This document shows positions 1 through 6,862 of a DNA stretch of 46,735 nt, piece after piece. A model generated the notes under the pieces. The model was not told where the DNA came from, did not search any database, and saw only the letters and a list, made by a program, of their open reading frames with translations. The stretch spans positions 1 through 46,735 of the forward strand of contig JAKLDH010000007.1 of NCBI GenBank assembly GCA_022703625.1, in the 5' to 3' direction. The translations under genes and the position numbers were made by a program. The DNA is from Cyanobacteriota bacterium. GTDB lineage: Bacteria; Cyanobacteriota; Vampirovibrionia; Gastranaerophilales; UBA9971. How positions within the stretch are numbered: position 1 is the stretch's first letter; each line of letters begins with the position of its first letter.

Positions 1-1
1 A

Positions 2-973
2 AAATGCGCCGACGCCGAGCACTTAAATCAGATATACGCCGGAGCCTTTGACACGCCGGTAAGATATTTGTTCACGACGGAAGACGATAGCAGCTCAAGT
101 ATAGCCTGGAACGACGGATCAAGCAATTGGCTGGTAACAGGAGCTGTTGACAACAACAGAGGCGAAATTAACCATAACGCGCTTAAAGGACTTTTGACTC
201 CTTCTCCTGCTCCTTATAGAGCAGTACAGGTATGCGAAGCGTTAAATACATCAGCCCATTTAGGAAAAACCGACTGGTATTTGCCTTCAAAAAACGAGCT
301 AAACATTTTTAACACTAATAAAACAACCATAGGTTATTTTTCAGCCGCCTACTATTGGTCGTCCACAGAGTACAGTAGCTACGACGCGTGGTTCCAGAAT
401 TTCAGCGATGGCGGACAGAACCTCACCAACAAGCACAACACATACCGTGTCCGCTGCCTCCGTGATGATTCAATTATTCCGGCGTGCACTAGCGCGCCGG
501 GTTCCACCTGCGCGGACGGGACAAAGTTTGCGGGGGATTATCTTGGGCACAACTACTTCGCCACGCCGGCGGATCTTACCGGCACATATACATGGAATAA
601 CGGGTCAGCGAACTGGACGGTTACCGGCGCTGTTAATGCGAACGAAGGAGAGCCTAACGTAAGTATCCTGTTGGGGCTTGCGGACGCCGGAGCGCCTTAT
701 TACGCGGCGGTGGCATGTCAGGGGTTGAACAATACGACAACCTACTCTCCAAGCGGATATTTAGGACATAACGACTGGTTCCTGCCGGCGAGGAGCGAGC
801 TAAACCTCCTTTATGTTAATAAAACAACCATAGGCGGCTTCGCCGCCGCCTACTATTGGTCGTCCACAGAGTACGTTAGCTACAACGCGTGGTACCAGAA
901 TTTCAGCAATGGCGTACAGTACGACAACGGCAAGGGCAACACATACCGTGTCCGCTGCCTCAGGAAAGATTAA
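2..973 (+). CDS. DGR target protein with two tandem lectin-like domains (5' partial)
   Basis: The frame is open from base 2, so the gene begins before the window; a TTG at 68 lies inside it and is not the likely start. The visible product has two homologous domains of about 150 residues. Each contains a DW(Y/F)LP motif, an NKTTIG motif, a YYWSSTEY motif and an ending in TYRVRCLR. This is the DUF1566/formylglycine-enzyme-like C-type lectin fold used by DGR targets. The last ~38 residues of each domain are a variable repeat matching the template at 1747-1866. In this family the variable residues form a ligand-binding face, so the protein is probably a surface or secreted binding protein. Its localisation signal would lie upstream. 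Two diversifiable domains in one chain is the notable feature. Confidence 0.9.
   Translation, partial: KCADAEHLNQIYAGAFDTPVRYLFTTEDDSSSSIAWNDGSSNWLVTGAVDNNRGEINHNALKGLLTPSPAPYRAVQVCEALNTSAHLGKTDWYLPSKNELNIFNTNKTTIGYFSAAYYWSSTEYSSYDAWFQNFSDGGQNLTNKHNTYRVRCLRDDSIIPACTSAPGSTCADGTKFAGDYLGHNYFATPADLTGTYTWNNGSANWTVTGAVNANEGEPNVSILLGLADAGAPYYAAVACQGLNNTTTYSPSGYLGHNDWFLPARSELNLLYVNKTTIGGFAAAYYWSSTEYVSYNAWYQNFSNGVQYDNGKGNTYRVRCLRKD
347..460 (+). repeat. DGR variable repeat 1 (VR1)
   Basis: It aligns without gaps to template bases 1747-1860. I count 12 differences, at 350, 371, 375, 378, 380, 383, 392, 393, 422, 423, 426 and 434. Every one falls at a template adenine, which is the signature of adenine-specific mutagenic retrohoming. 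The GC-rich end CGTGTCCGCTGCCTC is unchanged and fits an initiation-of-mutagenic-homology site. Identity stops right after it. VR1 is internal to the gene rather than at its 3' end. Confidence 0.92.
848..967 (+). repeat. DGR variable repeat 2 (VR2)
   Basis: It aligns without gaps to template bases 1747-1866. I count 13 differences at template adenines and two at template guanines (G to A at 908, G to T at 915). Identity continues six bases past the end of VR1 identity. The template has an extra TGG codon just before its GATTAA end that VR2 lacks. VR2 ends at the 3' end of the target gene, the usual DGR position. Confidence 0.92.
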
Positions 974-988
974 ATTATTTAATTATTT

Positions 989-1001
989 GCGCCGAAGGCG
1001 C
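989..1001 (+). other. Hairpin downstream of VR2
   Basis: GCGCC-GAA-GGCGC forms a perfect 5-bp stem with a 3-base loop, 16 bases after the target stop codon. Hairpin or cruciform structures just 3' of the VR are known to promote target recognition in some DGRs. There is no T-run, so it is not a standard terminator. It could instead be a remnant of the palindromic repeats common in this genome. Confidence 0.4.
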
Positions 1002-1112
1002 TCGCCGTAAAAAAATATCAGCTTATAGGCATCATAACCCTTTCAGATCAACTATTTACAAGTAAAATTATACCACAACATCAATAATAATACAATTATT
1101 AAGGAGAAAAAT

Positions 1113-1208
1113 ATGGAAAATACAATAACAGAAAAGAATTGTCATTGCGAGGAGGAGCAAAGCGACGACGCGGCAATCTATCCAGCGAACAAAGGAGAAA
1201 AAATTTAA
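1113..1208 (+). CDS. 31-codon ORF ahead of avd, partly made of a dispersed repeat
   Basis: ATG at 1113 follows AAGGAG at a good distance and the frame closes at TAA 1206-1208, two bases before the avd start. From base 1138 the coding sequence is a copy of the dispersed GTCATTGCGAGGAG repeat. It may be a leader peptide coupling translation into avd. It may equally be an original gene start interrupted by the repeat. No function can be assigned. Confidence 0.3.
   Translation: MENTITEKNCHCEEEQSDDAAIYPANKGEKI
1138..1182 (+). repeat. Dispersed repeat, GTCATTGCGAGGAG family
   Basis: It begins ATTGTCATTGCGAGGAGG and ends CGGCAATCT. Relatives lie at 5781-5885 (as an inverted pair) and 7641-7677. 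Here it sits between a ribosome-binding site and the avd gene inside the DGR. Confidence 0.7.
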
Positions 1209-1210
1209 TT

Positions 1211-1639
1211 ATGGCGCAATATAAACACCTGAAAATCTATAAAGCATCCTATGACCTGCTTTTACGCATTACGCAGGCAATAAAAGGGTTTGCCCGTGAA
1301 TACAAATATACGCTCGGCGAAAAACTGCAAAACGAAGCAATTGAGCTTGTTATTTGTATTTACAAAGCTAACAGCGCTCATAATAAAACCGAATATATAA
1401 AATCTATCCTTGAACATGTACAGTTTATAGAGCTATTCCTGCGTATAAGCCATGATTTGCAAATTTTATCGAGAGAACATTATGCGCAAATTGTGGAAAT
1501 GACACAAGGAGTGGCAAAACAAGCTCAAGCCTGGTTAAATTCATTTGACGGGAAGGGTTCAGAGTCTGCTTCAGTTACGGCTAAGCAGAGAGGACTTTCC
1601 CATTTCGTCGGGGACGGTTGTCATGAACAACCAACGTAG
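1211..1639 (+). CDS. avd: DGR accessory variability determinant (four-helix-bundle Avd)
   Basis: The 142-residue product starts MAQYKHLKIYKASYDLLLRI and is almost all helical. It shows the pattern of Avd/four-helix-bundle proteins: an N-terminal K-x-Y-x-x-x-x-DL segment, a central helix with an LGEKLQNEAIELV core, and a later helix near HVQFIELFLRIS. Avd forms a basic barrel that binds the DGR reverse transcriptase and template RNA and is needed for mutagenic cDNA synthesis. I chose ATG 1211 because AAAGGAG lies just upstream and because the longer frame from TTG 1139 would translate the dispersed repeat. The last ~30 residues (from about FDGKGSES) look non-conserved. It lies between target and TR, a common DGR order. 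Confidence 0.85.
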   Translation: MAQYKHLKIYKASYDLLLRITQAIKGFAREYKYTLGEKLQNEAIELVICIYKANSAHNKTEYIKSILEHVQFIELFLRISHDLQILSREHYAQIVEMTQGVAKQAQAWLNSFDGKGSESASVTAKQRGLSHFVGDGCHEQPT

Positions 1640-1746
1640 AAGCTCAATACTTCGTCATTCTGAGCTCATACAAGGATGACGAAAGAGAGCGGAAGTTGCC
1701 GAAAGTGAAAGCTCGCTGTCGGCAGTCACACAGCTCCCCACAGTAC

Positions 1747-1866
1747 GCCAACTATTGGTCGTCCACAGAGAACAATAACAACAACGCGTGGAACCAGAAT
1801 TTCAGCGATGGCGGACAGAACAACAACAACAAGAACAACACATACCGTGTCCGCTGCCTCAGGAAA
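1747..1866 (+). repeat. DGR template repeat (TR)
   Basis: This non-coding copy lies between avd and the RT and is dense in AAC/AAT codons at the positions that vary in VR1 and VR2. Read in the VR frame it gives a run of asparagines, then AW, Q, N and the invariant TYRVRCLR. Mutating the first two adenines of AAY codons gives wide amino-acid variety without stop codons, the usual DGR design. The TR extends into a TGGGATTAA that resembles the end of the target gene with one extra codon. Confidence 0.93.
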
Positions 1867-1929
1867 TGGGATTAACTTCCCGCCAACTGAATTTAACAGC
1901 TTAAAATCAAACACAAAGAAAGTAAAATT

Positions 1930-3054
1930 ATGAACCTTTTAAATCTATTTAACGCATATTTTGATTGCAGGCGCAATAAACGCAATACTATAAATGCTCT
2001 TGCGTTTGAATTTGAGCTGGAAAAAAACCTTATGGAACTTTATGAACAGTTAAAAAACGGAACATACAAAATAGGACGCAGTATCAGCTTTGTGGTTACA
2101 AAACCCAGACCCCGCGAAGTATGGGCAGCCGATTTTAGGGACAGGATAGTTCATCACCTTGTCTATAACGCAATTAAAGAACGGTTTTATAAACGTTTTA
2201 TTTATGACTCCTATAGCTGTATCCCCGAAAAAGGAACTCTTGCGGCTTGCAAACGTTTACAGCGCTTCGCCCGTAGCGCAACTCAAAACTACACTAAAAA
2301 AGCGTATTATCTCAAGGCAGATATAGCTAATTTCTTTATGAGCATTGACAAATCCATACTTTTCGGGGAATTAAAGCGTTATGTCCACGAAGACTGGGTT
2401 CTTAATCTTCTCGAACAAATAATTTACCACGACCCTAGAAAAAACGTGTTCCTTAAATCTCCGCCGCAATTATTCAGGCTTATCCCTTATAATAAAAGCT
2501 TATGGAACACCCCGTCTTCATACGGCTTACCTATAGGCAATCTGACAAGCCAGTTTTTCAGCAATGTTTATTTAAATATACTTGACCAGTTTGTTAAACA
2601 TGAACTTAAATGCAGGCATTATTGCCGATATGTCGATGATTTCGTTCTCCTGCACGACTCCCCGCAACAATTGAATGAATGGTACAATAAAATAAACGAA
2701 TTTACAAAAAACCGCCTTAAATTAAAACTACATCCTTATAAAAAGGCTATAAACACTGTTTTTTCAGGAATTGATTTTGTCGGGTTTATAGTTAAACCTA
2801 ACCGCATTTATTTACGCAAATTAACAATTAAGCGGGCTTTTCGTTCTGTAAAAGATTGGCAAAGCAACTCTGCCAGATTCAATACGGACACTTTAAAGAG
2901 TTTTCGATCCACTATAAATAGTTATCTTGGAATGTTGCGTCAGGCGAAGGGGTATAAAATCCGCATAGATTTATGCAATCTGGTTAATAATCTTTTTATT
3001 CAACCTGATATTAATTTTTCCAAGCTTGTTTTGGTGAATTATGGAGTTTTTTGA
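1930..3054 (+). CDS. DGR reverse transcriptase
   Basis: The 374-residue RT has the catalytic motifs in order: an Asp at about residue 131 in KADIANFF, IGNLTSQFF at about 202-210, and YVDD at about 234-237. IGNLTSQ in place of the QGxxxSP of retroviral and group II RTs is the hallmark of DGR RTs. It reverse-transcribes the TR RNA with errors at adenines, and the cDNA replaces the VRs. Length is typical of the family. The start at ATG 1930 has only a weak ribosome-binding site (AAAGAAAG). It lies 63 bases past the TR, so TR and RT are probably on one transcript. No maturase or endonuclease domain is present. Confidence 0.95.
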   Translation: MNLLNLFNAYFDCRRNKRNTINALAFEFELEKNLMELYEQLKNGTYKIGRSISFVVTKPRPREVWAADFRDRIVHHLVYNAIKERFYKRFIYDSYSCIPEKGTLAACKRLQRFARSATQNYTKKAYYLKADIANFFMSIDKSILFGELKRYVHEDWVLNLLEQIIYHDPRKNVFLKSPPQLFRLIPYNKSLWNTPSSYGLPIGNLTSQFFSNVYLNILDQFVKHELKCRHYCRYVDDFVLLHDSPQQLNEWYNKINEFTKNRLKLKLHPYKKAINTVFSGIDFVGFIVKPNRIYLRKLTIKRAFRSVKDWQSNSARFNTDTLKSFRSTINSYLGMLRQAKGYKIRIDLCNLVNNLFIQPDINFSKLVLVNYGVF

Positions 3055-3122
3055 CAGAAACAAAAAACGTTATCCTGAGCGAAGCGAAGGATCTCATGGC
3101 AATAATACAAAAGGAGATAACA

Positions 3123-3680
3123 ATGAACTTTACGGAAATAATTGAAAAAATAAAGATAAAAAACGCGCTGTCGAAGCGTAAAAACCTGCTAATCCTCATC
3201 GGCTCAATACTCCTCTGCGTAACAGCAGGGATTATTGCGTTCATAACAAGCAAGTTGGCAATAAACGATTTCTCCCTTATGTGGTACCAATTCCTTTTCA
3301 AGCCCGCATTAATGCCGCCGGATTGGCTGTTTATTGCCGGATGGGGCATGATGTACCTGTTTATGGGTATCGCTTTATTTTTTGCAGTCATTGAAAAAAC
3401 CGAAAAAAGCAAAATGCCGGCATTAATCATTTTTGGCGCCGCGCTTGTTTTAAGCCTCTTTATTTTGCCGATATTTTTCCGGTTCGAATCTCTTTTTGGC
3501 GCGTTTGTAATATCCCTGCTGTGCTGGCTCTCCATCTTTATATGCGGATACAAGTTTTACCGAATTACAATGCCTGCGGCAATGTTGCTGGTAATTCCCA
3601 ATTTTTGGTCAGTATACATTATGGGATTAAGTTTAACTTTCTGGCTTTTAAACAATACGTCTTTAATTATCAAATTTTAA
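3123..3680 (+). CDS. tspO: TspO/MBR family membrane protein
   Basis: The 185-residue product has about five hydrophobic segments and the family signatures: KPALMPPDWLFIAGWG, then YLFMGIALFF, and a C-terminal NFWSVYIMG segment. TspO proteins bind porphyrins and related ligands in the outer or cytoplasmic membrane and are linked to stress responses. ATG 3123 follows AAGGAG at normal spacing. The longer frame from TTG 3051 overlaps the RT stop and translates a dispersed repeat (3069-3100), so I rejected it. An N-terminal extension of about 25 polar residues precedes the first membrane helix. It follows the DGR RT but need not belong to the DGR. Confidence 0.85.
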   Translation: MNFTEIIEKIKIKNALSKRKNLLILIGSILLCVTAGIIAFITSKLAINDFSLMWYQFLFKPALMPPDWLFIAGWGMMYLFMGIALFFAVIEKTEKSKMPALIIFGAALVLSLFILPIFFRFESLFGAFVISLLCWLSIFICGYKFYRITMPAAMLLVIPNFWSVYIMGLSLTFWLLNNTSLIIKF

Positions 3681-3728
3681 ATAAGCGTGTCGATGACCTT
3701 TTCAGGTATTGACACTTCTTCCTTTAAT

Positions 3729-3754
3729 GCCCGGCTTCACACACCGGGCTTTTT
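3729..3754 (+). terminator. Rho-independent terminator after tspO
   Basis: GCCCGG (3729-3734) pairs with CCGGGC (3744-3749) around a 9-base loop, followed by TTTTT. It probably ends the DGR/tspO transcript. Confidence 0.85.
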
Positions 3755-3760
3755 ATATAA

Positions 3761-3896
3761 AAACGTCATCCTGAGCGTAAAAAACGTCATGTTGAGCGAA
3801 GCGAAACATCTCATGGCTTATATACAACAAGATTCTTCGGGCTAAAGCCCTCAGAATGACGCATAATGCTAAAGCCCTCAGAATGACGCTTAAAAA
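3761..3896 (+). repeat. Composite of dispersed short repeats
   Basis: It contains GTCATCCTGAGCG, then GTCATGTTGAGCGAAGCG, then two copies of GCTAAAGCCCTCAGAATGAC. Nearly the same order of modules recurs at 22240-22440, including the flanking words ATGGCTTATATACAA and AAAAAAAATAATT. No coding potential. Confidence 0.7.
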
Positions 3897-3925
3897 AAAT
3901 AATTAGCAACTCAAGTTAACTATTA

Positions 3926-4028
3926 TTGCGGAAATAGTATAAACAAGATATTATAAAAAGCGGGGCAAGCCCCTGATTACTTCCTCTTCGGACACGCTCT
4001 AAACGTGGGATAGTCGAAGAAAGGAGGT
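3926..4028 (+). promoter_or_regulatory. Promoter and SD-sequestering leader RNA, copy A
   Basis: A possible sigma-70 promoter is TTGCGG (3926-3931), a 17-base spacer and TATTAT (3949-3954), giving a start near 3961. The predicted RNA would open with a GGGG-CAAG-CCCC hairpin (3962-3973). Next, ACTTCCTCTTCG (3979-3990) can pair over 12 bp with CGAAGA-(AA)-GGAGGT (4015-4028), burying the Shine-Dalgarno sequence. A small CACG/CGTG hairpin (3993-4007) caps this stem. Of the four differences from copy B, one is in the 4-base hairpin loop and none is in the SD-sequestering helix. Confidence 0.6.
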
Positions 4029-4036
4029 GGTGCCGG

Positions 4037-4153
4037 ATGAAGGTTAAGTTTACTTTCAAGGAAAGGGAGCTAATAATATTTATTATTTTGCTTCTTCTTC
4101 TGCTAAGTAGAAAAGACCTAGTAGAAATACTAAGTCTTTTACACCTAATCTAA
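4037..4153 (+). CDS. Small hydrophobic membrane peptide A (38 aa)
   Basis: ATG 4037 lies nine bases after the perfect SD AAAGGAGG. The product has a charged N-terminus (MKVKFTFKERE), a membrane-spanning stretch of isoleucines and leucines at residues 12-23, and an amphipathic tail SRKDLVEILSLLHLI. Copy B shares the layout and the (K/R)(D/E)LV(D/E)IL tail motif. Size, layout and the hidden SD are those of type I toxin peptides, but I recognise no named family. It is too short to be certain from sequence alone; the duplicated, structured context is the main support. Confidence 0.65.
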   Translation: MKVKFTFKERELIIFIILLLLLLSRKDLVEILSLLHLI

Positions 4154-4156
4154 ATG

Positions 4157-4205
4157 GGGCTTTTAATGGGGATGTCTTAGCAGGGCATCCCCGCCCTTTA
4201 GTTTT
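4157..4205 (+). terminator. Nested hairpin terminator, copy A
   Basis: GGGGATG (4168-4174) pairs with CATCCCC (4186-4192). GGGC (4157-4160) can close outside it with GCCC (4193-4196). A T-rich tract follows. The sequence is identical in copy B. Confidence 0.7.
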
Positions 4206-4326
4206 ATTATAACAAATATTTTTGGAATTTAAACCCTTGTTTTTAAATTACGCAATGTCGCCCTTTTCGTCATGCTGAATCCTTAAACAAGTTCACGGTA
4301 ACAGTTCTTCTTTATATTAACTATCA

Positions 4327-4429
4327 TTGCGGAAATAGTATAAATAAGATATCATAAAAAGCGGGGTAAGCCCCTGATTACTTCCTCTTCGGACACGCTC
4401 TAAACGTGGGATAGTCGAAGAAAGGAGGT
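4327..4429 (+). promoter_or_regulatory. Promoter and SD-sequestering leader RNA, copy B
   Basis: Same architecture as copy A, shifted by 401 bases: TTGCGG, 17 bases, TATCAT, a GGGG-TAAG-CCCC hairpin, and the 12-bp helix with a 2-base bulge that covers GGAGGT. All paired positions match copy A. Confidence 0.6.
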
Positions 4430-4436
4430 GATGCTA

Positions 4437-4550
4437 ATGAGAGTAGCAGTCAATAAAACTGACTGGTTTGCGATAATAGTAATTCTTTTGCTATTAACTG
4501 CAACTAAAAAAGAGCTAGTAGATATACTAACTCTTTTCCTACAAAAATAA
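4437..4550 (+). CDS. Small hydrophobic membrane peptide B (37 aa)
   Basis: ATG 4437 is eight bases after AAAGGAGG; an in-frame ATG at 4431 is too close to the SD. The product starts MRVAVNKTDW, continues with one hydrophobic span (FAIIVILLLLTA) and ends with KKELVDILTLFLQK. The tail aligns with peptide A while the N-terminal third is unrelated. No family recognised. Its divergence beside near-identical flanks suggests either relaxed or diversifying selection on the peptide. Confidence 0.65.
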   Translation: MRVAVNKTDWFAIIVILLLLTATKKELVDILTLFLQK

Positions 4551-4553
4551 ATG

Positions 4554-4602
4554 GGGCTTTTAATGGGGATGTCTTAGCAGGGCATCCCCGCCCTTTAGTT
4601 TT
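4554..4602 (+). terminator. Nested hairpin terminator, copy B
   Basis: Identical to the copy A terminator: GGGGATG and CATCCCC arms inside GGGC and GCCC, then a T-rich run. Confidence 0.7.
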
Positions 4603-4697
4603 ATTATAACAAATATTTTTGGAATTTAAACCCTTGTTTTTAAATTACGTTATGCCGAATCCTTAAATAAGTTCAGGACAGGCTTTGTTTCAGCATA

Positions 4698-5639
4698 TTA
4701 GCGCTTTTTTTCTTTTGAAGAATCTATTAGTTTTTGCATTTTTTGAGTCGTGGATTTAACTGAATCATTAAATTCATTTATATAACCAAGTTCTTTATTT
4801 TTAATTTTATTAATTCCCGTGTTTAATTCCTTAACTTTTTTGTCTAAATTATCAACATTAGCGCTTATTTCATTGATTTTTTCCTGCGCTTTTCCTTCTT
4901 TTACAAATTCTGAAAAATTTTCTGTAGAGTTTTTTATTTTAACAATATTGTTTTTAATATCGCCTTCCATTACAAATGCGCTTATTGTTTGCTGAACATT
5001 GCCAATTTTCTCGCCGCTTGCCGTTACTGTTTTTTTCAATTCTTTTGCTTTTTCAATTGTTTGTTTTTTTGTGTTTTTAAACTGTTCTCCTGAATCTTCA
5101 AGTAAAATAACTTTTTCTTTAAGATATTCAGTTGTATTTTTTAAATTATTGCCAATTTTTTTTTCGTTTTGGTTAATAACTGAATAAATTGAATTGGAAA
5201 AATTAAGCGTAGATTCAGAAAGTATAGTGAAAATATCCATCAAAGAATTAACTCTTAAAGGATTAATAGGATAAATTTTGCTTCCGCCAGCCCATTTTTC
5301 ACTTGGCGGTTTTATTTCAAGAGATTTTGAGCCTACTAATCCTGTAAATTCGATCTTTACGGTAGACCCGTCGGGAATTGTTATATCTCTATTGATAATT
5401 TTAAAAGTAATATAAAGTTGATGATCTTTTAATTCCTGTTTAACGATATGTCCGACATGAAGCCCCGCGAACCTTACAGGCGCGCCGACGCTGAGTCCGT
5501 CTATATCATTAAATTTTACCGCATATTGCGGAAATTCATTAAACATAGCGTTATATTTATTAATGCCAAGAAAGACTAATATTGTTATAAGACAAATAAT
5601 TAGCAGGCTTTCCAATAGTAAAAAACGTAATTTTTTCAT
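4698..5639 (-). CDS. MCE/MlaD-family lipid-transport protein
   Basis: The 313-residue product has one N-terminal membrane helix (about residues 5-26). An MCE domain follows (about 35-115) with the family phrases GLSVGAPVRFAGLHVG, DITIPDGSTVKI and GLVGSKSLEI. The remaining ~190 residues are lysine- and glutamate-rich coiled coil. MCE proteins form hexameric rings or tubes on the periplasmic side of the inner membrane and carry phospholipids between membranes with an ABC transporter. No permease or ATPase (MlaE/MlaF) is adjacent, so the partners must lie elsewhere. The gene is monocistronic and convergent with the small-peptide loci. Confidence 0.88.
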   Translation of the reverse strand: MKKLRFLLLESLLIICLITILVFLGINKYNAMFNEFPQYAVKFNDIDGLSVGAPVRFAGLHVGHIVKQELKDHQLYITFKIINRDITIPDGSTVKIEFTGLVGSKSLEIKPPSEKWAGGSKIYPINPLRVNSLMDIFTILSESTLNFSNSIYSVINQNEKKIGNNLKNTTEYLKEKVILLEDSGEQFKNTKKQTIEKAKELKKTVTASGEKIGNVQQTISAFVMEGDIKNNIVKIKNSTENFSEFVKEGKAQEKINEISANVDNLDKKVKELNTGINKIKNKELGYINEFNDSVKSTTQKMQKLIDSSKEKKR

Positions 5640-5744
5640 AATCTAAAAATTCTAATATAATTTATTTAAATTGTATTTTAATAATATCAGTTTAATAATT
5701 ATATTAACATTATTTTATTTATAAAAAATTCAAAAAATATGCTT

Positions 5745-5922
5745 TATACCAAGTCGCAATTATAACTGCAATTTTGTGGCTGTCATTGCGAGGAGGGGCG
5801 AAGCCCCGACGCGGCAATCTAACCCTTTTGGATAAAATGTTTATGTTGTTAGCCGGCTAGATTGCCACGCTCGCTCGCAATGACAATTTAGGCTCTTTTA
5901 CATGATGAATTGCAAGTTGATA
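5745..5922. mobile_element. MITE-like element, TATACCAAGT family, with nested inverted-repeat core
   Basis: The ends are TATACCAAGTCGCAATT and, inverted, AATTGCAAGTTGATA. Inside, 5781-5885 is itself an imperfect palindrome bounded by TGTCATTGCGAG and CTCGCAATGACA and containing CGGCAATCTA/TAGATTGCC. There is no transposase. The 3' end runs up to the CPBP protease gene. Confidence 0.6.
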
Positions 5923-5951
5923 TTATTATTAAAGAAAAGAATGAATATAAA

Positions 5952-6665
5952 ATGGAAAAACCGGAATACGCATATTATGAAGACATAAAAAGCAACTCCT
6001 CCGCTCCATGGAAAATATCTGACGTTATTTTTATTTATTTTTGCATTTTTATTTTATCGATGATTTTTATGGGATCAATGCTTTATGCAAACATTAACAT
6101 TAATGCAAATACTTATTCCATTATTTTTCAGGCTTTATTGTCTTTGTCCATTCTTGTTTTGATTTATTTAATAGTTACTCAAAAATATAATATGTCTTTT
6201 AAAGACGCTTTTGGAATTTATTTTGAGAAAATGCCGATTTTTATGCGTCAGGGTATTATTGTAACGGCAATAATGGTAGGAACAACGACGCTTATAGGGT
6301 TAGCTTTTTCTTTATTTACAGGAATTGAAAGCGGTAATCCTTATTCGGAAATGCCGATAGAAAAATTCAGGTGGCTGACTTTTCTGGCGCTTTTTTTTGC
6401 TCCCATCGTCGAGGAGTTCTTTTTCAGAGGATTTATGCAGCCTGCTATAATAAAAAAAACAGGCGTATTTTCAGGAATTCTTATAACCGCATTAATTTTT
6501 GGTCTTTCTCATTTTCAATATATGGATTATACTGCCGCAATTATTTCAGTTACCGCAATTGGTCTGATTTTGGGAATTGTCAGATATAAAACAGGTTCGG
6601 TAATGCCCGGAATTTTTGCTCATTTCTTTAATAATTTATTGGCGATTGCGCATATTTTATATTAA
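5952..6665 (+). CDS. CPBP-family intramembrane metalloprotease (CAAX protease/Rce1-like)
   Basis: The product (237 residues from ATG 5952) has multiple membrane helices and the three family motifs: EEFFFRG (about residues 154-160), FGLSHFQY, and FAHFFNN near the C-terminus. The glutamates and histidines form the active site inside the membrane. Bacterial members act in peptide maturation, bacteriocin self-immunity or protein sorting; the substrate here is unknown. The frame is open back to TTG 5910, but that stretch is the end of a MITE-like repeat, so ATG 5952 is more likely despite a weak SD. Confidence 0.85.
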   Translation: MEKPEYAYYEDIKSNSSAPWKISDVIFIYFCIFILSMIFMGSMLYANININANTYSIIFQALLSLSILVLIYLIVTQKYNMSFKDAFGIYFEKMPIFMRQGIIVTAIMVGTTTLIGLAFSLFTGIESGNPYSEMPIEKFRWLTFLALFFAPIVEEFFFRGFMQPAIIKKTGVFSGILITALIFGLSHFQYMDYTAAIISVTAIGLILGIVRYKTGSVMPGIFAHFFNNLLAIAHILY

Positions 6666-6812
6666 TGCCAAGTTGCAATCAATGTAGTATTAAATCTCCC
6701 TCCCCCTGCCCCCTCCCCAAGGGAGGGGAAGAAGAGTTGATAAGGTTTTTGCCGGCTACGCCGGCAAAAACCTTATCAAAAAATAATACTCTTTTAATTG
6801 CAACTTGGTATA
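6665..6812. mobile_element. MITE-like element, TATACCAAGT family
   Basis: It begins ATGCCAAGTTGCAATC directly at the CPBP stop codon and ends ATTGCAACTTGGTATA. Inside is a perfect palindrome with 20-base arms (TTGATAAGGTTTTTGCCGGC and its complement, 3-base spacer) and a CCCCTCCC/GGGAGGGG hairpin. The ends match the element at 5745-5922 but the core is different. Confidence 0.65.
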
Positions 6813-6862
6813 AGAAGCGTAGAAAATTAAATTTATTTAATTAAAATGTCGATATAATAAAC

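Larger units (their letters stand above)
3917..4252 (+). repeat. Small-peptide locus, copy A
   Basis: This is the first of two direct copies spaced about 400 bases apart (the second at 4318-4649). The leader (3917-4027) differs from copy B at only four of 111 bases. The 102 bases from the stop codon onward are identical in both copies. The reading frame between is much more divergent, so the conserved part is the RNA rather than the peptide. Confidence 0.85.
4318..4649 (+). repeat. Small-peptide locus, copy B
   Basis: Direct repeat of 3917-4252. Similarity fades into both flanks; a GAATCCTTAAAYAAGTTCA stretch follows both copies, so the original duplication was somewhat longer than the annotated unit. 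Confidence 0.85.

Noticed and set aside
408-662. 84-codon ORF within the DGR target
   Set aside because: It is an out-of-frame shadow of the target gene, whose frame is fixed by the VR/TR alignment.
1726-1914. 62-codon minus-strand ORF opposite the template repeat
   Set aside because: Its sequence is the complement of the asparagine-codon-rich TR, giving valine/leucine runs; it is an artefact of TR composition.
3051-3122. N-terminal extension of tspO from TTG 3051
   Set aside because: It overlaps the RT stop and is mostly dispersed repeat; ATG 3123 has a proper SD.
3761-3896. CRISPR-like array in the short repeats
   Set aside because: The repeats are unequal, unevenly spaced, recur elsewhere as the same composite, and no cas genes are present.
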